A stretch of 64,000 bases of DNA from CAYPHY01 sp964410625 (GTDB taxonomy: Bacteria; Chloroflexota; Anaerolineae; Promineifilales; Promineifilaceae), in assembly GCA_964410625.1 (NCBI GenBank), contig CAYPHY010000019.1, forward strand, positions 1 to 64,000, read 5' to 3'. The position numbers and the translations under genes are program-made. The notes under the pieces were generated by a model. That model was not told where the DNA came from and ran no database searches. It worked only from the letters and a program-made list of their open reading frames with translations. How positions within the stretch are numbered: position 1 is the first letter of the stretch; the number at the start of each line of letters is the position of its first letter. Shown here one piece after another: positions 41,204 through 49,492 of the stretch.

Positions 41204-42097
41204 TTGTCTCCCAAAAGAATTCGCATCATCGGCGCTCCCATGGATTTAGGCCAAAGCCGCCGCGGCGTAGACATGGGGCCAAGCGCAGTACGCTACGCCC
41301 ACTTGAACGCCCGCCTTGAACAGCTTGGTCATACCGTTGTAGACGAAGGCAACCTCGCCATTCCCAACCCTGAGGAGCCAATTGTGATCGGAAAAGGGCA
41401 ACGGCTGAAGGCAGTAACGGCCGTTTGCCAGGCGCTCTACGAGATGTGTATCGAGTGTAACCATCCCGATGACTTTGCCATTGTCCTTGGTGGCGACCAT
41501 AGCATCAGCATTGGCTCTGTAGCCGGTGCAGCCCAAAGCGGCCCGATTGGCGTTATTTGGGTAGACGCGCACGGCGACTTTAACACCCCCGAGACTTCCC
41601 CCAGCGGCAACATTCACGGGATGCCCGTCGCTGCCCTGATTGGCGAAGGGGCGGAGCCATTGGTCAACATCGGCTATCCCGGCGCAAAAATCAAGCCGTC
41701 ACAAATTGTTCAAATCGGCGTTCGTTCCCTTGACGAGTTGGAACGGCAACGCCTGGCCCGTAGTGGCATTGATGTCTATACCATGCGCCACCTCGACGAG
41801 CTAGGGATGGCGACCGTTGCCCGGCAAGCGTTAGACCGTCTGCGCCACCTGCCGCGTATTCACGTCAGCCTCGACATGGACAGCCTCGACCCCGCTGAGG
41901 CCCCTGGCGTGGGAACCCCTGTCCCCGGCGGACTAACCTACCGCGAGGCGCATTTACTGATGGAAATACTAGGCGAAAGCGATCGCGTTGCCTCGCTTGA
42001 TATTGTAGAGGTAAACCCGATTCTCGATAACCACAACCGCACGGCCGAACTGGCCGTTGATCTGGCCGCCTCACTCTTAGGCCAGCGCATTTTGTGA
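41204..42097 (+). CDS. Arginase family protein
   Basis: A 297-residue manganese ureohydrolase. Metal ligands are visible in GGDHSIS (about 104), DAHGDFNTPE (about 126) and SLDMDSLDP (about 228), with the substrate loop SPSGNIHGMP typical of arginase rather than agmatinase. Arginase makes ornithine and urea. I propose a TTG start at 41204 because AGAGG lies seven bases before it. A TTG 33 nt upstream lies inside a repeat. No urease or ornithine genes are nearby. Confidence 0.87.
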   Translation: MSPKRIRIIGAPMDLGQSRRGVDMGPSAVRYAHLNARLEQLGHTVVDEGNLAIPNPEEPIVIGKGQRLKAVTAVCQALYEMCIECNHPDDFAIVLGGDHSISIGSVAGAAQSGPIGVIWVDAHGDFNTPETSPSGNIHGMPVAALIGEGAEPLVNIGYPGAKIKPSQIVQIGVRSLDELERQRLARSGIDVYTMRHLDELGMATVARQALDRLRHLPRIHVSLDMDSLDPAEAPGVGTPVPGGLTYREAHLLMEILGESDRVASLDIVEVNPILDNHNRTAELAVDLAASLLGQRIL

Positions 42098-42186
42098 AAA
42101 GTAAGCAGTCGGCAGCAGGCGTTGAGCGCAACGCTAGTAAGCAGTGAAAGGATAACTGTCCACTGTCTACTGCCAACTGCCGATTA
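42098..42186. repeat. GTAAGCAGT / CACTGTCTACTGCC word hairpin
   Basis: AGTAAGCAGTCGGCAGCAGG and GTAAGCAGTGAAAGG on the left, TGTCCACTGTCTACTGCC and AACTGCCGATT on the right. It starts at the arginase stop and ends just before the ribosome-binding site of the ABC exporter gene. Confidence 0.78.
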
Positions 42187-42198
42187 AAAGGAAAAAAC

Positions 42199-44028
42199 AT
42201 GGCAGCTCTCATGCGTGGCCTCGAAGGAGAGGCTTACGACCGTGTGTACAGCGACCGCGAACTGGTACAGCGTATTCTCCACTACTTTGCCCCCCACAAG
42301 CGCAAAGCCCTGGGCATCGTCGCCAGCACCTTCATGCTCGCTCTGGCCGGAACCGCCCTCCCCTTGCTGGTTGCCCAGGGGGTAAACCTCATGGCCGGTT
42401 CCGGAGACAACACCCTGGCAACTATACTGGTCGTCGTCGTGCTGATCAGCGGCACGGCCGTCTGGCTCTTCAACTGGCTGCGCCGCCGGCTAACGTCAGA
42501 AGTCATCGCCGACGTACTCATGGAGATGCGTAACGACGCCTTTACGGCGGCGGCCGAGCAAGACCTCTCCTTCTACGATGAATTTAGCTCCGGCCGCGTC
42601 GTCAGCCGCATCACCAGCGATACCCAAGAATTTGGCGAAGTCGTCACCATCGGCAGTGATGTGGTTAATCAGCTCTCCGTTGCCGCCATTTTGCTCGTCG
42701 TCCTCCTCACCATCGAATGGCGGCTCACGCTGGTCGTCCTCTCTATGGCCCCCATCGTCAGCCTTACTGCCCTCCTCTTCCGCAATCTCGCCCGTCGTGT
42801 GACACGGCAAGGGGCGCGAGCCGTCGGCGAAGTCAACCGCGCCATTCAGGAAGCCGTCACCGGCATTCGTGTCGCCAAAAACTTTCGCCAGGAACAAGCC
42901 ATCTACGATGAATTCATGCGCGTCAACGATCAGGCTTATGCCATCAATATCCGCCGCGCCCTGGTATTGACCAATATCTTTCCGGTACTCAACATTCTTT
43001 CCGGCATTGGTTCAGCCCTGCTGGTCTACTTTGGCGGCCGTAGTGCCATCGCCGGCGCGATCTCCATCGCCTCCTGGTACCTCTTCGTCACCACCGTAGA
43101 TCGCTTCTGGTTCCCCGTCACCAATCTCTCCGCCTTCTGGAGCCAGTTCCAACAAGGACTCTCCGCCACCGAGCGCGTCTTTGCCCTGATTGACGCCGAG
43201 TCAAGCGTCAAACAAATCGCTAACGAACCTGTCCCCGACTTTTGGGGCGACATCCGCTTCGAGAATGTCACCTTTCGTTACTCCAACAAAGAAACGGTGC
43301 TCGACGATTTTTCGCTCCACATCCATCCCGGCGAAAGCATCGCCCTTGTCGGCCATACCGGCGCGGGCAAGTCAAGCATCATCAAGCTCATCGCTCGTTT
43401 TTATGAATTTCAAGAGGGGCAACTGCTCATTGATGACCGCGACATTCGCACCTTCAACCTTGTAGATTTCCGCCGCCACCTCGGCATCGTCTCCCAGGTC
43501 CCCTTCCTCTTCTCCGGCACAGTCGCCGACAACATCCGTTACGCCTGCCCCACAGCGACGGACGAAGAGATCGAAGCAATGGCTCGCAAAATCGGCGAGG
43601 GGGAGTGGCTGGAGACGCTGCCCAACGGTCTCTACAGCAGCGTCGGCGAGCGGGGCAGCCTGCTTTCGATGGGCCAGCGCCAACTGGTCGCCCTGACCCG
43701 TGTCCTTGTCCAAAACCCGCGCATCTTCATCCTCGACGAAGCCACCGCCAGCGTAGACCCCTTCACCGAATCACAAATTCAGCAGGCACTCGACCTGATC
43801 ATGAACAACCGCACCGCGATCATCATCGCCCACCGCCTCTCCACGGTACGCGCGGCCGATCGCATCGTCGTCCTCCAAAAAGGCAAAATTATCGAACAAG
43901 GCAGCCACCGCCAGCTACTCGACCAGGGCGGCCACTACGCCGAACTCTACGAAACCTACTTCCGCCACCAATCACCGCAATTCTATCAACAGCGCGAAAA
44001 GGGGCGGGTCAAGGTTTCGGCCGATTGA
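42199..44028 (+). CDS. ABC transporter, fused permease and ATPase (exporter type)
   Basis: A 609-residue half-transporter. The N-terminal ABC transmembrane domain has six helices (about 30-330), and the nucleotide-binding domain (about 350-590) has Walker A GHTGAGKSSII, signature LLSMGQRQLVALTRVLV, Walker B FILDEATASVD and the switch His in IIAHRLSTV. It should homodimerise and export lipid, drug or peptide. The substrate is unknown. AAGGA lies before the ATG. No second half-transporter is adjacent. Confidence 0.93.
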   Translation: MAALMRGLEGEAYDRVYSDRELVQRILHYFAPHKRKALGIVASTFMLALAGTALPLLVAQGVNLMAGSGDNTLATILVVVVLISGTAVWLFNWLRRRLTSEVIADVLMEMRNDAFTAAAEQDLSFYDEFSSGRVVSRITSDTQEFGEVVTIGSDVVNQLSVAAILLVVLLTIEWRLTLVVLSMAPIVSLTALLFRNLARRVTRQGARAVGEVNRAIQEAVTGIRVAKNFRQEQAIYDEFMRVNDQAYAINIRRALVLTNIFPVLNILSGIGSALLVYFGGRSAIAGAISIASWYLFVTTVDRFWFPVTNLSAFWSQFQQGLSATERVFALIDAESSVKQIANEPVPDFWGDIRFENVTFRYSNKETVLDDFSLHIHPGESIALVGHTGAGKSSIIKLIARFYEFQEGQLLIDDRDIRTFNLVDFRRHLGIVSQVPFLFSGTVADNIRYACPTATDEEIEAMARKIGEGEWLETLPNGLYSSVGERGSLLSMGQRQLVALTRVLVQNPRIFILDEATASVDPFTESQIQQALDLIMNNRTAIIIAHRLSTVRAADRIVVLQKGKIIEQGSHRQLLDQGGHYAELYETYFRHQSPQFYQQREKGRVKVSAD

Positions 44029-44033
44029 GTCAT

Positions 44034-44609
44034 TTAACCAGCGCTTTCATATGCCGCTTGCAGCCAGCTAAACAGCGTCTCATCCACCTCGGCCGCATCC
44101 CCCAGCCGGATCGTATAATTGCACATACTTCCTCTCGGCATCACCTTCAACCGGCCGTCATCCGCCAGCTCTTTCACATTCATCCCCACTTCCACCTGCG
44201 TCTTCGTTGCGGGGCCGATCATCGCAAACTGCTTTTTCCGCCGCAAACTGACATACCCCTTCTTCGGCGCAATCTCAAACTCGCCAAACTGGTTGATACG
44301 TTCCATCAGCTTATCGTGGATCGGCCGCAAGCCCGCCTTCGCCCCCGAATAAATCTCATCCAACACGTCACCCGTCGTCGCCCCTTTCGCCGCGGCCGCC
44401 CGCTCCCCATCTGATTGCAGGATCACATGCACCAGCGTATTGGCATCCCCATGCCCCAACCCCAACTCACGCTTCAACATATCGCGGATTTGACCATGCT
44501 TCGTCAGCCCGCTCTCCCGCACAATCTGCCCCAACTCCTCCAGCGACTTGCCGGTCTTCGTCTGAATATTCTTCAATTGGGTTTCAATCGCTTTATCAAT
44601 TGTACTCAT
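44034..44609 (-). CDS. DUF4287/DUF5655 domain protein
   Basis: A 191-residue soluble protein in two parts. Residues about 1-60 (TGKSLEELGQIVRESGL, HGQIRDMLKRELGLGHGDAN) match the DUF4287 helical domain, and residues about 85-190 match DUF5655 (FEIAPKKGYVSLRRKKQFAM, VGMNVKEL). The fused form is common and its role unknown. It is convergent with the ABC exporter, 5 nt between stops. Confidence 0.82.
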   Translation of the reverse strand: MSTIDKAIETQLKNIQTKTGKSLEELGQIVRESGLTKHGQIRDMLKRELGLGHGDANTLVHVILQSDGERAAAAKGATTGDVLDEIYSGAKAGLRPIHDKLMERINQFGEFEIAPKKGYVSLRRKKQFAMIGPATKTQVEVGMNVKELADDGRLKVMPRGSMCNYTIRLGDAAEVDETLFSWLQAAYESAG

Positions 44610-44633
44610 AGCACCACTCCTTTTTTTAACCTC

Positions 44634-44760
44634 TAGGACTTACGCAAACAATTTTTCGACACGAATAACACGAATTTCACAAAAACAGAAGAGAGGGCAA
44701 AAATTCGTGTTATTCGGTCGCAAAATTTGCGCTAATTCGTGTCATAACGCATAAGTCCTA
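44634..44760. repeat. CACGAAT-word element with clear terminal inverted repeats, copy 6
   Basis: The best-bounded copy, 127 bp. The left end TAGGACTTACGCA (44634-44646) and the right end ACGCATAAGTCCTA (44747-44760) are inverted with one mismatch over the shared bases. Inside, GACACGAATAACACGAAT faces ATTCGTGTTATTCGG and GCTAATTCGTGTC. This looks like a miniature inverted-repeat element. Confidence 0.82.
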
Positions 44761-44897
44761 ACCATAAGCCAAACCATAGACCGATGGCGTATAATACCCA
44801 CTAACTATACGACGATCTAGAAAGTGTGAATTCGACACGAGGAACATTACGAACTCCACGCCACTTTCGGAATAGATAGCAGCATTGAGTAAACAGC

Positions 44898-45371
44898 ATG
44901 GAACAGGACATTATTCAAGCCTACTGGCACTCATTCCTGAGTACGCTCCCGGCCGAAAGCCCCATTCGCCAACAACCCTACACGGCCGAAGGCTTTGGTG
45001 ACTCGGCCGTCATGGCCGATGAACTCGGCGCACTCGTCGCCGCCGGAACCAAAACCGCCACCTGTTCCGCCCTCTGGGAATACGAAGCAGAAGGCGAACC
45101 CATCCCTCAGGTCGGCCAACACACCATCATCCTCGACGGCCGCGGCGAACCCCTCTGCATCATTGAAACAGTGGAAGTGGAGATACGGCCGTACAACGAA
45201 GTAGACCCCCAATTCGCCTACGATGAAGGCGAAGGCGACCGCTCTCTAACCTACTGGCGTGAAGCCCACTGGCGCTTCTTTTCGCGGACGCTGCCGAGGA
45301 TCGGCCGTGAACCCACCCCCACCATGCCCCTCGTCTGCGAACGCTTTCGGGTGATTTACTCCCCTACTTGA
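44898..45371 (+). CDS. ASCH domain protein
   Basis: A 157-residue protein that is essentially one ASCH domain, a PUA-like fold that binds nucleic acid or nucleotides. Hallmarks are GFGDSAVMADELGALVAAGT, KTATCSALWEYE, VGQHTIILDGRGEPLCIIET and the late DRSLTYWREAHWRFF. Some ASCH proteins hydrolyse modified cytidines, but the activity here is not shown. It is convergent with the antitoxin gene, overlapping it by 16 nt. Confidence 0.85.
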   Translation: MEQDIIQAYWHSFLSTLPAESPIRQQPYTAEGFGDSAVMADELGALVAAGTKTATCSALWEYEAEGEPIPQVGQHTIILDGRGEPLCIIETVEVEIRPYNEVDPQFAYDEGEGDRSLTYWREAHWRFFSRTLPRIGREPTPTMPLVCERFRVIYSPT

Positions 45372-45724
45372 TACTCCTCCGCATCTTCCCGCAACACGAC
45401 TGCCTCTTCAGTATTGGACATATATTGAAACTGATTAATCTCAATATCCCTGTCAGGAAAATGGGCGATGATCTTCAATTCAGCACCCATTGCATTCAGA
45501 AAGCGGCGCAATGTACTGATATACATATCGGACTGACGTTCCATCTTTGAGATAGCCGCCTGATTCAATTCAAGCTGGCTTGCAAGCTGCTGCTGAGTAA
45601 GCTGTAACGCTTGCCGCAACTCTTTCAAAGCCATCTCTGCCAGTTCCACCTGAACACGTTCTTCGATCCAGGCTTGGTGTTCCGGTGACATTTTTTCAAT
45701 TAGCTCACTAAATTTCCTAGCCAT
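45356..45724 (-). CDS. XRE-type antitoxin (HigA-like)
   Basis: A 122-residue protein with a central helix-turn-helix (about 38-85: LRQALQLTQQQLASQLELNQ, AAISKMERQSDMYISTL). It should bind the operon promoter and neutralise the toxin encoded directly upstream. Toxin first, antitoxin second is the HigBA order. The start overlaps the toxin stop by one base (TAATG), so translation is coupled. Confidence 0.85.
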   Translation of the reverse strand: MARKFSELIEKMSPEHQAWIEERVQVELAEMALKELRQALQLTQQQLASQLELNQAAISKMERQSDMYISTLRRFLNAMGAELKIIAHFPDRDIEINQFQYMSNTEEAVVLREDAEEYQVGE

Positions 45725-46083
45725 TAGATTAGCCCTTCCCGCCGCAGTTGTTCAAGATGCTCCTCGTAAAGTCTGTCAGCCAGCGGAATAAACTCCTCAT
45801 ACCATCTACTATGTCCAGTCTTGTTACCGCCAATTAATAGGATCGCGGTTCGTCGAGGATCGAAGGCGTAAAGCACTCGATAAGGTTGTCCTTGATGCTG
45901 AACCCTTAACTCCCTCATATGTCCATGCCGCGAACCAATAACATTTGAACTGAAGGGATAGGACAATGTTGGCCCTTTTCCCTCTAACAGCCTGACGCCT
46001 ACGGCAACTGATCTCTGTTCATATACAGATAATGAATCCGACCATCTCCCAAATTCATCCGTAAATTCGACTTCCCAAACCAT
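45724..46083 (-). CDS. RelE/HigB-like toxin
   Basis: A 119-residue protein of the phage-derived Gp49/HigB-type RelE superfamily, ribosome-dependent mRNA nucleases. VWEVEFTDEFGRWSDSL at the start, MRELRVQHQGQPYRVLYAFD in the core and LLIGGNKTGHSRWYEEFIPL near the end are family blocks, and Arg, Tyr and Lys residues there are likely catalytic. It is first in a two-gene operon with the XRE antitoxin. Confidence 0.87.
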   Translation of the reverse strand: MVWEVEFTDEFGRWSDSLSVYEQRSVAVGVRLLEGKGPTLSYPFSSNVIGSRHGHMRELRVQHQGQPYRVLYAFDPRRTAILLIGGNKTGHSRWYEEFIPLADRLYEEHLEQLRREGLI

Positions 46084-46214
46084 CGTCCCATTATAGCAAA
46101 CATGATTTATAACTCAAAGGTTATATTGTCTGACATCTGTAGGGAGCATACCATCCGTTTATTTCTGAATCCGTTGTAGTCTTCGCCTCGGGACCTTTCG
46201 CGACATGTACAAAA

Positions 46215-46243
46215 TAGGCCACTGTGTAAACCACAGTGGCCTA
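46215..46243 (-). terminator. Perfect hairpin downstream of the 96-residue gene
   Basis: TAGGCCACTGTG (46215-46226) and CACAGTGGCCTA (46232-46243) form a perfect 12-bp stem with a five-base loop. On the minus strand it is followed by ATTTTGTAC, a weak T tract, so it is a plausible terminator for the gene at 46278. Confidence 0.65.
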
Positions 46244-46277
46244 AACTATTCTACCGCCAGATTAAGCAGTACTTATC

Positions 46278-46568
46278 TCAGTAAGCAGCCAGCCCATTGG
46301 CTCCATCCGGCAAGCCCTCAATTCCAGCCAGCGGTGTCAGGCTACCATCAGACTCAATCTTCACCGTACCCGCTGGCGTTAATGTACCATCGGCCGCGCG
46401 AGTAAAAATAGCGATCTCATTCCCATCGGCCGCGTTCGTCATCGTATAGACGGCCCCCACTGCACTGGCCGCTTCAACGACTCCTGTGCTTCGCAGGGCA
46501 AATACAGAGAATATTCCAATCGCCAGAGCGATTAGAAAGGAGCGATAGGTAAACATTCGCGATAACAT
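46278..46568 (-). CDS. Short exported protein, likely an internally deleted lactonase-type beta-propeller
   Basis: A 96-residue protein with a signal peptide (residues about 1-34, cut near VEAAS). It continues AVGAVYTMTNAADGNEIAIF and TRAADGTLTPAGTV, the normal beginning of lactonase-like seven-bladed propellers. It then jumps to VKIESDGSLTPLAGIEGLP and DGANGLAAY, which resembles their normal end. About 280 residues seem to have been lost in frame. AAAGGAG precedes the ATG and a terminator follows, so it may still be expressed. It is either a remnant or a mini-protein built from one blade. Confidence 0.7.
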   Translation of the reverse strand: MLSRMFTYRSFLIALAIGIFSVFALRSTGVVEAASAVGAVYTMTNAADGNEIAIFTRAADGTLTPAGTVKIESDGSLTPLAGIEGLPDGANGLAAY

Positions 46569-46685
46569 GTTGCAGTATCTCCTTTTTGGTTATGGCGCCT
46601 GCCTATACAAATCATTTTCAGGTCACCTGGAGATCAGCATACGCGCGAGATGTTATCTGGAGCTTACAAAGAGGTTACGAGCCAC

Positions 46686-47975
46686 TTACAAACGGCCGTC
46701 CCGCGGCCGAATCACATACCACGTCTCCATCGCCCCCTTCCCCTTCACAAAAATCGTCCCTCGACTGGAACACACAAAGTCATCCTTAATCAACTCATAC
46801 GTCTCGCGGGTGATCTGGATTTTCCCTGGCTCCCCATGCGACTCCATCCGGCTGGCCACATTCACCGGATCGCCCCACAGGTCATAGTGGAATTTGTGAC
46901 GGCCGATCACCCCCGCCACCACCGGCCCTGAATTAATCCCAATCCGAAACTGCAAACGCGACTTTGCCGCTCTTGACCCATTGGCACTATGGCTGTCCCC
47001 ATCGACGGCCTGTCCATCTGGGTCCGTATAAGCCAGCATCTCTAACGCCATCCGCACCAGCGCGTGGGCGTGGTCTGGGCGGGGATGCGGCACGCCAGAG
47101 CCAACCATGTAGTTATCCCCAATCGTCCTGATCTTCTCCAGGCCATACTTCTCTACCAATGAATCAAAATAAGAAAAGACCTCGTTGAGCATCTCCACCA
47201 TCTCCGCCGGGGCCAGTTCGGCCGACAATGGGGTGAAGCCCACAACATCGGCAAACATGATACTCGCCGTATCAAAATGGTCGGCGATCAGTCGGTTCTC
47301 ATGCTTGAGGATCGCCGCAATTGATTGGGGCAAGACGTTCAGCAATAGCGCATCCGTACGCTCCTGCTCCTGGTGTAACAGGCGAAGCGCCTCGTTCTTT
47401 TGGCTAATGAAGTAAAAGAAGAGCGCAAAGGTCAAGGTGGCGATTGCGCCAATGTTCATCACAAAGTAGGCGTTGATCAGCCAGGGCGGAAGGTTGTTGG
47501 ACGACCGTAAATACGGCCCGGCAATCAAGCCAATGACCAATAAGACAACAAAAGCGATAAACCAACGTCGCGCCCAACTTAATCGGCCGAAGATCAACGC
47601 CCCCATCGGGCTGAGAAACGACCAGACAATCACTGCGCTAGAATTCACAAAGCCGCCCAGTGCCAGCATCATTAGGAATGGCAGAACCAAAAGGATAAAT
47701 AGCTGGATAAAACGAAAACGATAAAAGTTGCCGGTGACCCTATATAAAATCAGGCTGAAGAGGGTGACAACAGAATAAGCAAGCGGTGGAATTGCGCCAA
47801 GATATTCACCAAAATAAATGTACGTGTAGCCCCAAATAATGCCGGCGAAGATGATGATAATGCTAGAGGCCACCAGCAGCGTCTTTTTAACCCTGGTGTC
47901 GCGATCATCTTCTGGCTCAATCCCAATACTCAACAACCCTCGAAACTGTTTTCTGGCAAGCTGCCCCAAGCCCAT
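46686..47975 (-). CDS. Membrane-bound class III adenylate/guanylate cyclase
   Basis: A 429-residue protein. Six hydrophobic helices (about 35-190 in the longer numbering) lead through a short coiled linker (ISQKNEALRLLHQEQERTDA) to a cyclase domain: ILPQSI-like start NVLPQSIAAILKHE, the metal motif ASIMFADVVGFTPLS, GDNYMVGSGVP, and the transition-state region WGDPVNVASRMESHGEPGKI. It should make cAMP or cGMP in response to a membrane signal. The ATG at 47975 has GGAG eight bases before it and is preferred over upstream starts. Confidence 0.9.
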   Translation of the reverse strand: MGLGQLARKQFRGLLSIGIEPEDDRDTRVKKTLLVASSIIIIFAGIIWGYTYIYFGEYLGAIPPLAYSVVTLFSLILYRVTGNFYRFRFIQLFILLVLPFLMMLALGGFVNSSAVIVWSFLSPMGALIFGRLSWARRWFIAFVVLLVIGLIAGPYLRSSNNLPPWLINAYFVMNIGAIATLTFALFFYFISQKNEALRLLHQEQERTDALLLNVLPQSIAAILKHENRLIADHFDTASIMFADVVGFTPLSAELAPAEMVEMLNEVFSYFDSLVEKYGLEKIRTIGDNYMVGSGVPHPRPDHAHALVRMALEMLAYTDPDGQAVDGDSHSANGSRAAKSRLQFRIGINSGPVVAGVIGRHKFHYDLWGDPVNVASRMESHGEPGKIQITRETYELIKDDFVCSSRGTIFVKGKGAMETWYVIRPRDGRL

Positions 47976-48159
47976 ATGATCCATCTCCACAAATGATAAT
48001 GTATTCAGCAATGTGACTAAACCGCGCACTTGTGACTTAAGCCACGATATTCAACGCTGATTATACCAGCCCCACCCGCTTATGGACGAAGAGAGGCTGC
48101 GGCCGTGATATGCTGGCAGCCATCATTCCCATCTTTCAATGGGAATAAGGAGCAGCCAT

Positions 48160-48306
48160 ATGATCTTCACCGATCAGTGCGACCTGTTCGGCGCAATACA
48201 CGAACAGGGCATCAACCTGGTTGTACAGCACATCATGTGCCAACGGCCGCCACCAACCACCCCCTCTCATCAGCAAACGGCCGCGCCGTACTATCCGCAG
48301 GCGTAG
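48160..48306 (+). CDS. Small hypothetical protein of 48 residues
   Basis: Starts MIFTDQCDLFGAIHEQGINL and ends in a Pro/Gln-rich tail (RPPPTTPSHQQTAAPYYPQA). It has an AAGGAG eight bases before the ATG and an intrinsic terminator 34 bp after the stop. No relative is recognised. The signals suggest an expressed small gene, but coding evidence from composition is weak at this length. Confidence 0.5.
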   Translation: MIFTDQCDLFGAIHEQGINLVVQHIMCQRPPPTTPSHQQTAAPYYPQA

Positions 48307-48339
48307 AATCACGCGCCCACCCACATAAGTGAAGATAAG

Positions 48340-48374
48340 AAATGAGCCGCCGGTGAGGGCGGCTCATTTGTTAT
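48340..48374. terminator. Strong intrinsic terminator, possibly bidirectional
   Basis: AATGAGCCGCC (48341-48351) and GGCGGCTCATT (58 to 68 in the same block, 48358-48368) form an 11-bp GC-rich stem flanked by A on the left and T on the right, so it can end transcripts from the 48-residue gene and from the convergent VOC gene. Confidence 0.82.
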
Positions 48375-48422
48375 ATTGTTGGTCGAGTGGGCTAACAGGG
48401 TTAGGCCGTCTCGCTGACGCTG

Positions 48423-49370
48423 TTAGTGGATGGAAGGCATGTGATCAGTCAGGATGATGCTGATGCTAGAAGGGTCACGAACCAATAACCCCTCTGCCGT
48501 TTGCTCGGCCGCTATACCGGTCGCTTGAATACGCTCAACCACGCGCTGTAGCTCGGCCGCAGAGGGTAGCACGATGGTAAAGTAGCGCATTCCGAGTGCA
48601 TTCGCCGGGGCCGGTGGCGCACCAACTCCTTGCCATGTATTAAAGGCAATGACATGGTTCTGCTGCTCGTCTAGGCCAACATCCCCCATACGAAAATTCT
48701 CCATCATCATACCCTCTTGGAAACCAAGCACGTCGCGATAGAACTGCATCATAGGTTCCAGGCTGGAGCCATAGAGATGCACATGTCCGATCCGCGTTCC
48801 TTCGGGCAAGATCAAATCAAGCTGATCGCCCTCATCCAATTCGCGAAATAGCGCTTCAACATCAAGCCGGTCCCGGCCACTGCCGATCCTTCCATCCGCG
48901 TAGCGCACAATCATTTGCCCGTTTACGATTTCATAGCGGGCGTCTTCTAGTGAACGCACATACAGTTCAATATTGTTGCCTTCGAGATCATCCAGATAGG
49001 TGGTCTTGGAAATGCCATGATCCGTAGGAGAATTGGGATAGCGCAGCGCAAACAGCCGCGCCATGGCGCGGGCAAGCTCTTTGCGGCTGGGGTACGAGAT
49101 GGCGAAATGGTACATCCCTGTAACACCCTGCACTCTTCGCGCAGCGGGTTTTTCTGTCAAGCGTAAAAGCACCTCCGCCTCTGTGCCAAGCGCGGCCTCT
49201 GAACCTCTACGCCAGTGGAGCTTAAAGCCAAGCACCTGCGTGTAAAAGGTGATTTGACGGTCTAAGTTAGCGACCGTCAGATGAACATAGCCTAACCGCG
49301 TCGCCGGATCAATTCGGATAGGGTCGGCCGGTGGCGTTATCGTGGATTGTTGTGGTTCGTTAATCATCAT
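48423..49370 (-). CDS. VOC family protein (catechol-2,3-dioxygenase type)
   Basis: A 315-residue protein with two paired vicinal-oxygen-chelate modules (about 18-130 and 195-310). Likely metal ligands are the His in GYVHLTVANLD, the His in RIGHVHLYGS and a late Glu/Asp. The layout, including GMYHFAISYPSRKELA and ISKTTYLDDLEGNNIELYV, is that of the CatE-like glyoxalase/dioxygenase group. The substrate is unknown. It faces the small gene at 48160 across a shared terminator. Confidence 0.85.
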   Translation of the reverse strand: MMINEPQQSTITPPADPIRIDPATRLGYVHLTVANLDRQITFYTQVLGFKLHWRRGSEAALGTEAEVLLRLTEKPAARRVQGVTGMYHFAISYPSRKELARAMARLFALRYPNSPTDHGISKTTYLDDLEGNNIELYVRSLEDARYEIVNGQMIVRYADGRIGSGRDRLDVEALFRELDEGDQLDLILPEGTRIGHVHLYGSSLEPMMQFYRDVLGFQEGMMMENFRMGDVGLDEQQNHVIAFNTWQGVGAPPAPANALGMRYFTIVLPSAAELQRVVERIQATGIAAEQTAEGLLVRDPSSISIILTDHMPSIH

Positions 49371-49492
49371 AATTTTTAATCCAACATTGATTGTAAAAAC
49401 TACAGACGGTGTTTACAATAGCCGTCTTTGCAGAACACGCAACATCCCTAATCACCCACCACACACCACCCTCTTTAACTAACGAATACAAA

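Noticed and set aside
43605..44414. Open frame of 269 codons on the plus strand
   Set aside because: Overlaps the end of the ABC exporter in another frame and the DUF4287 gene on the other strand. Pro/Arg/His-rich, no family.
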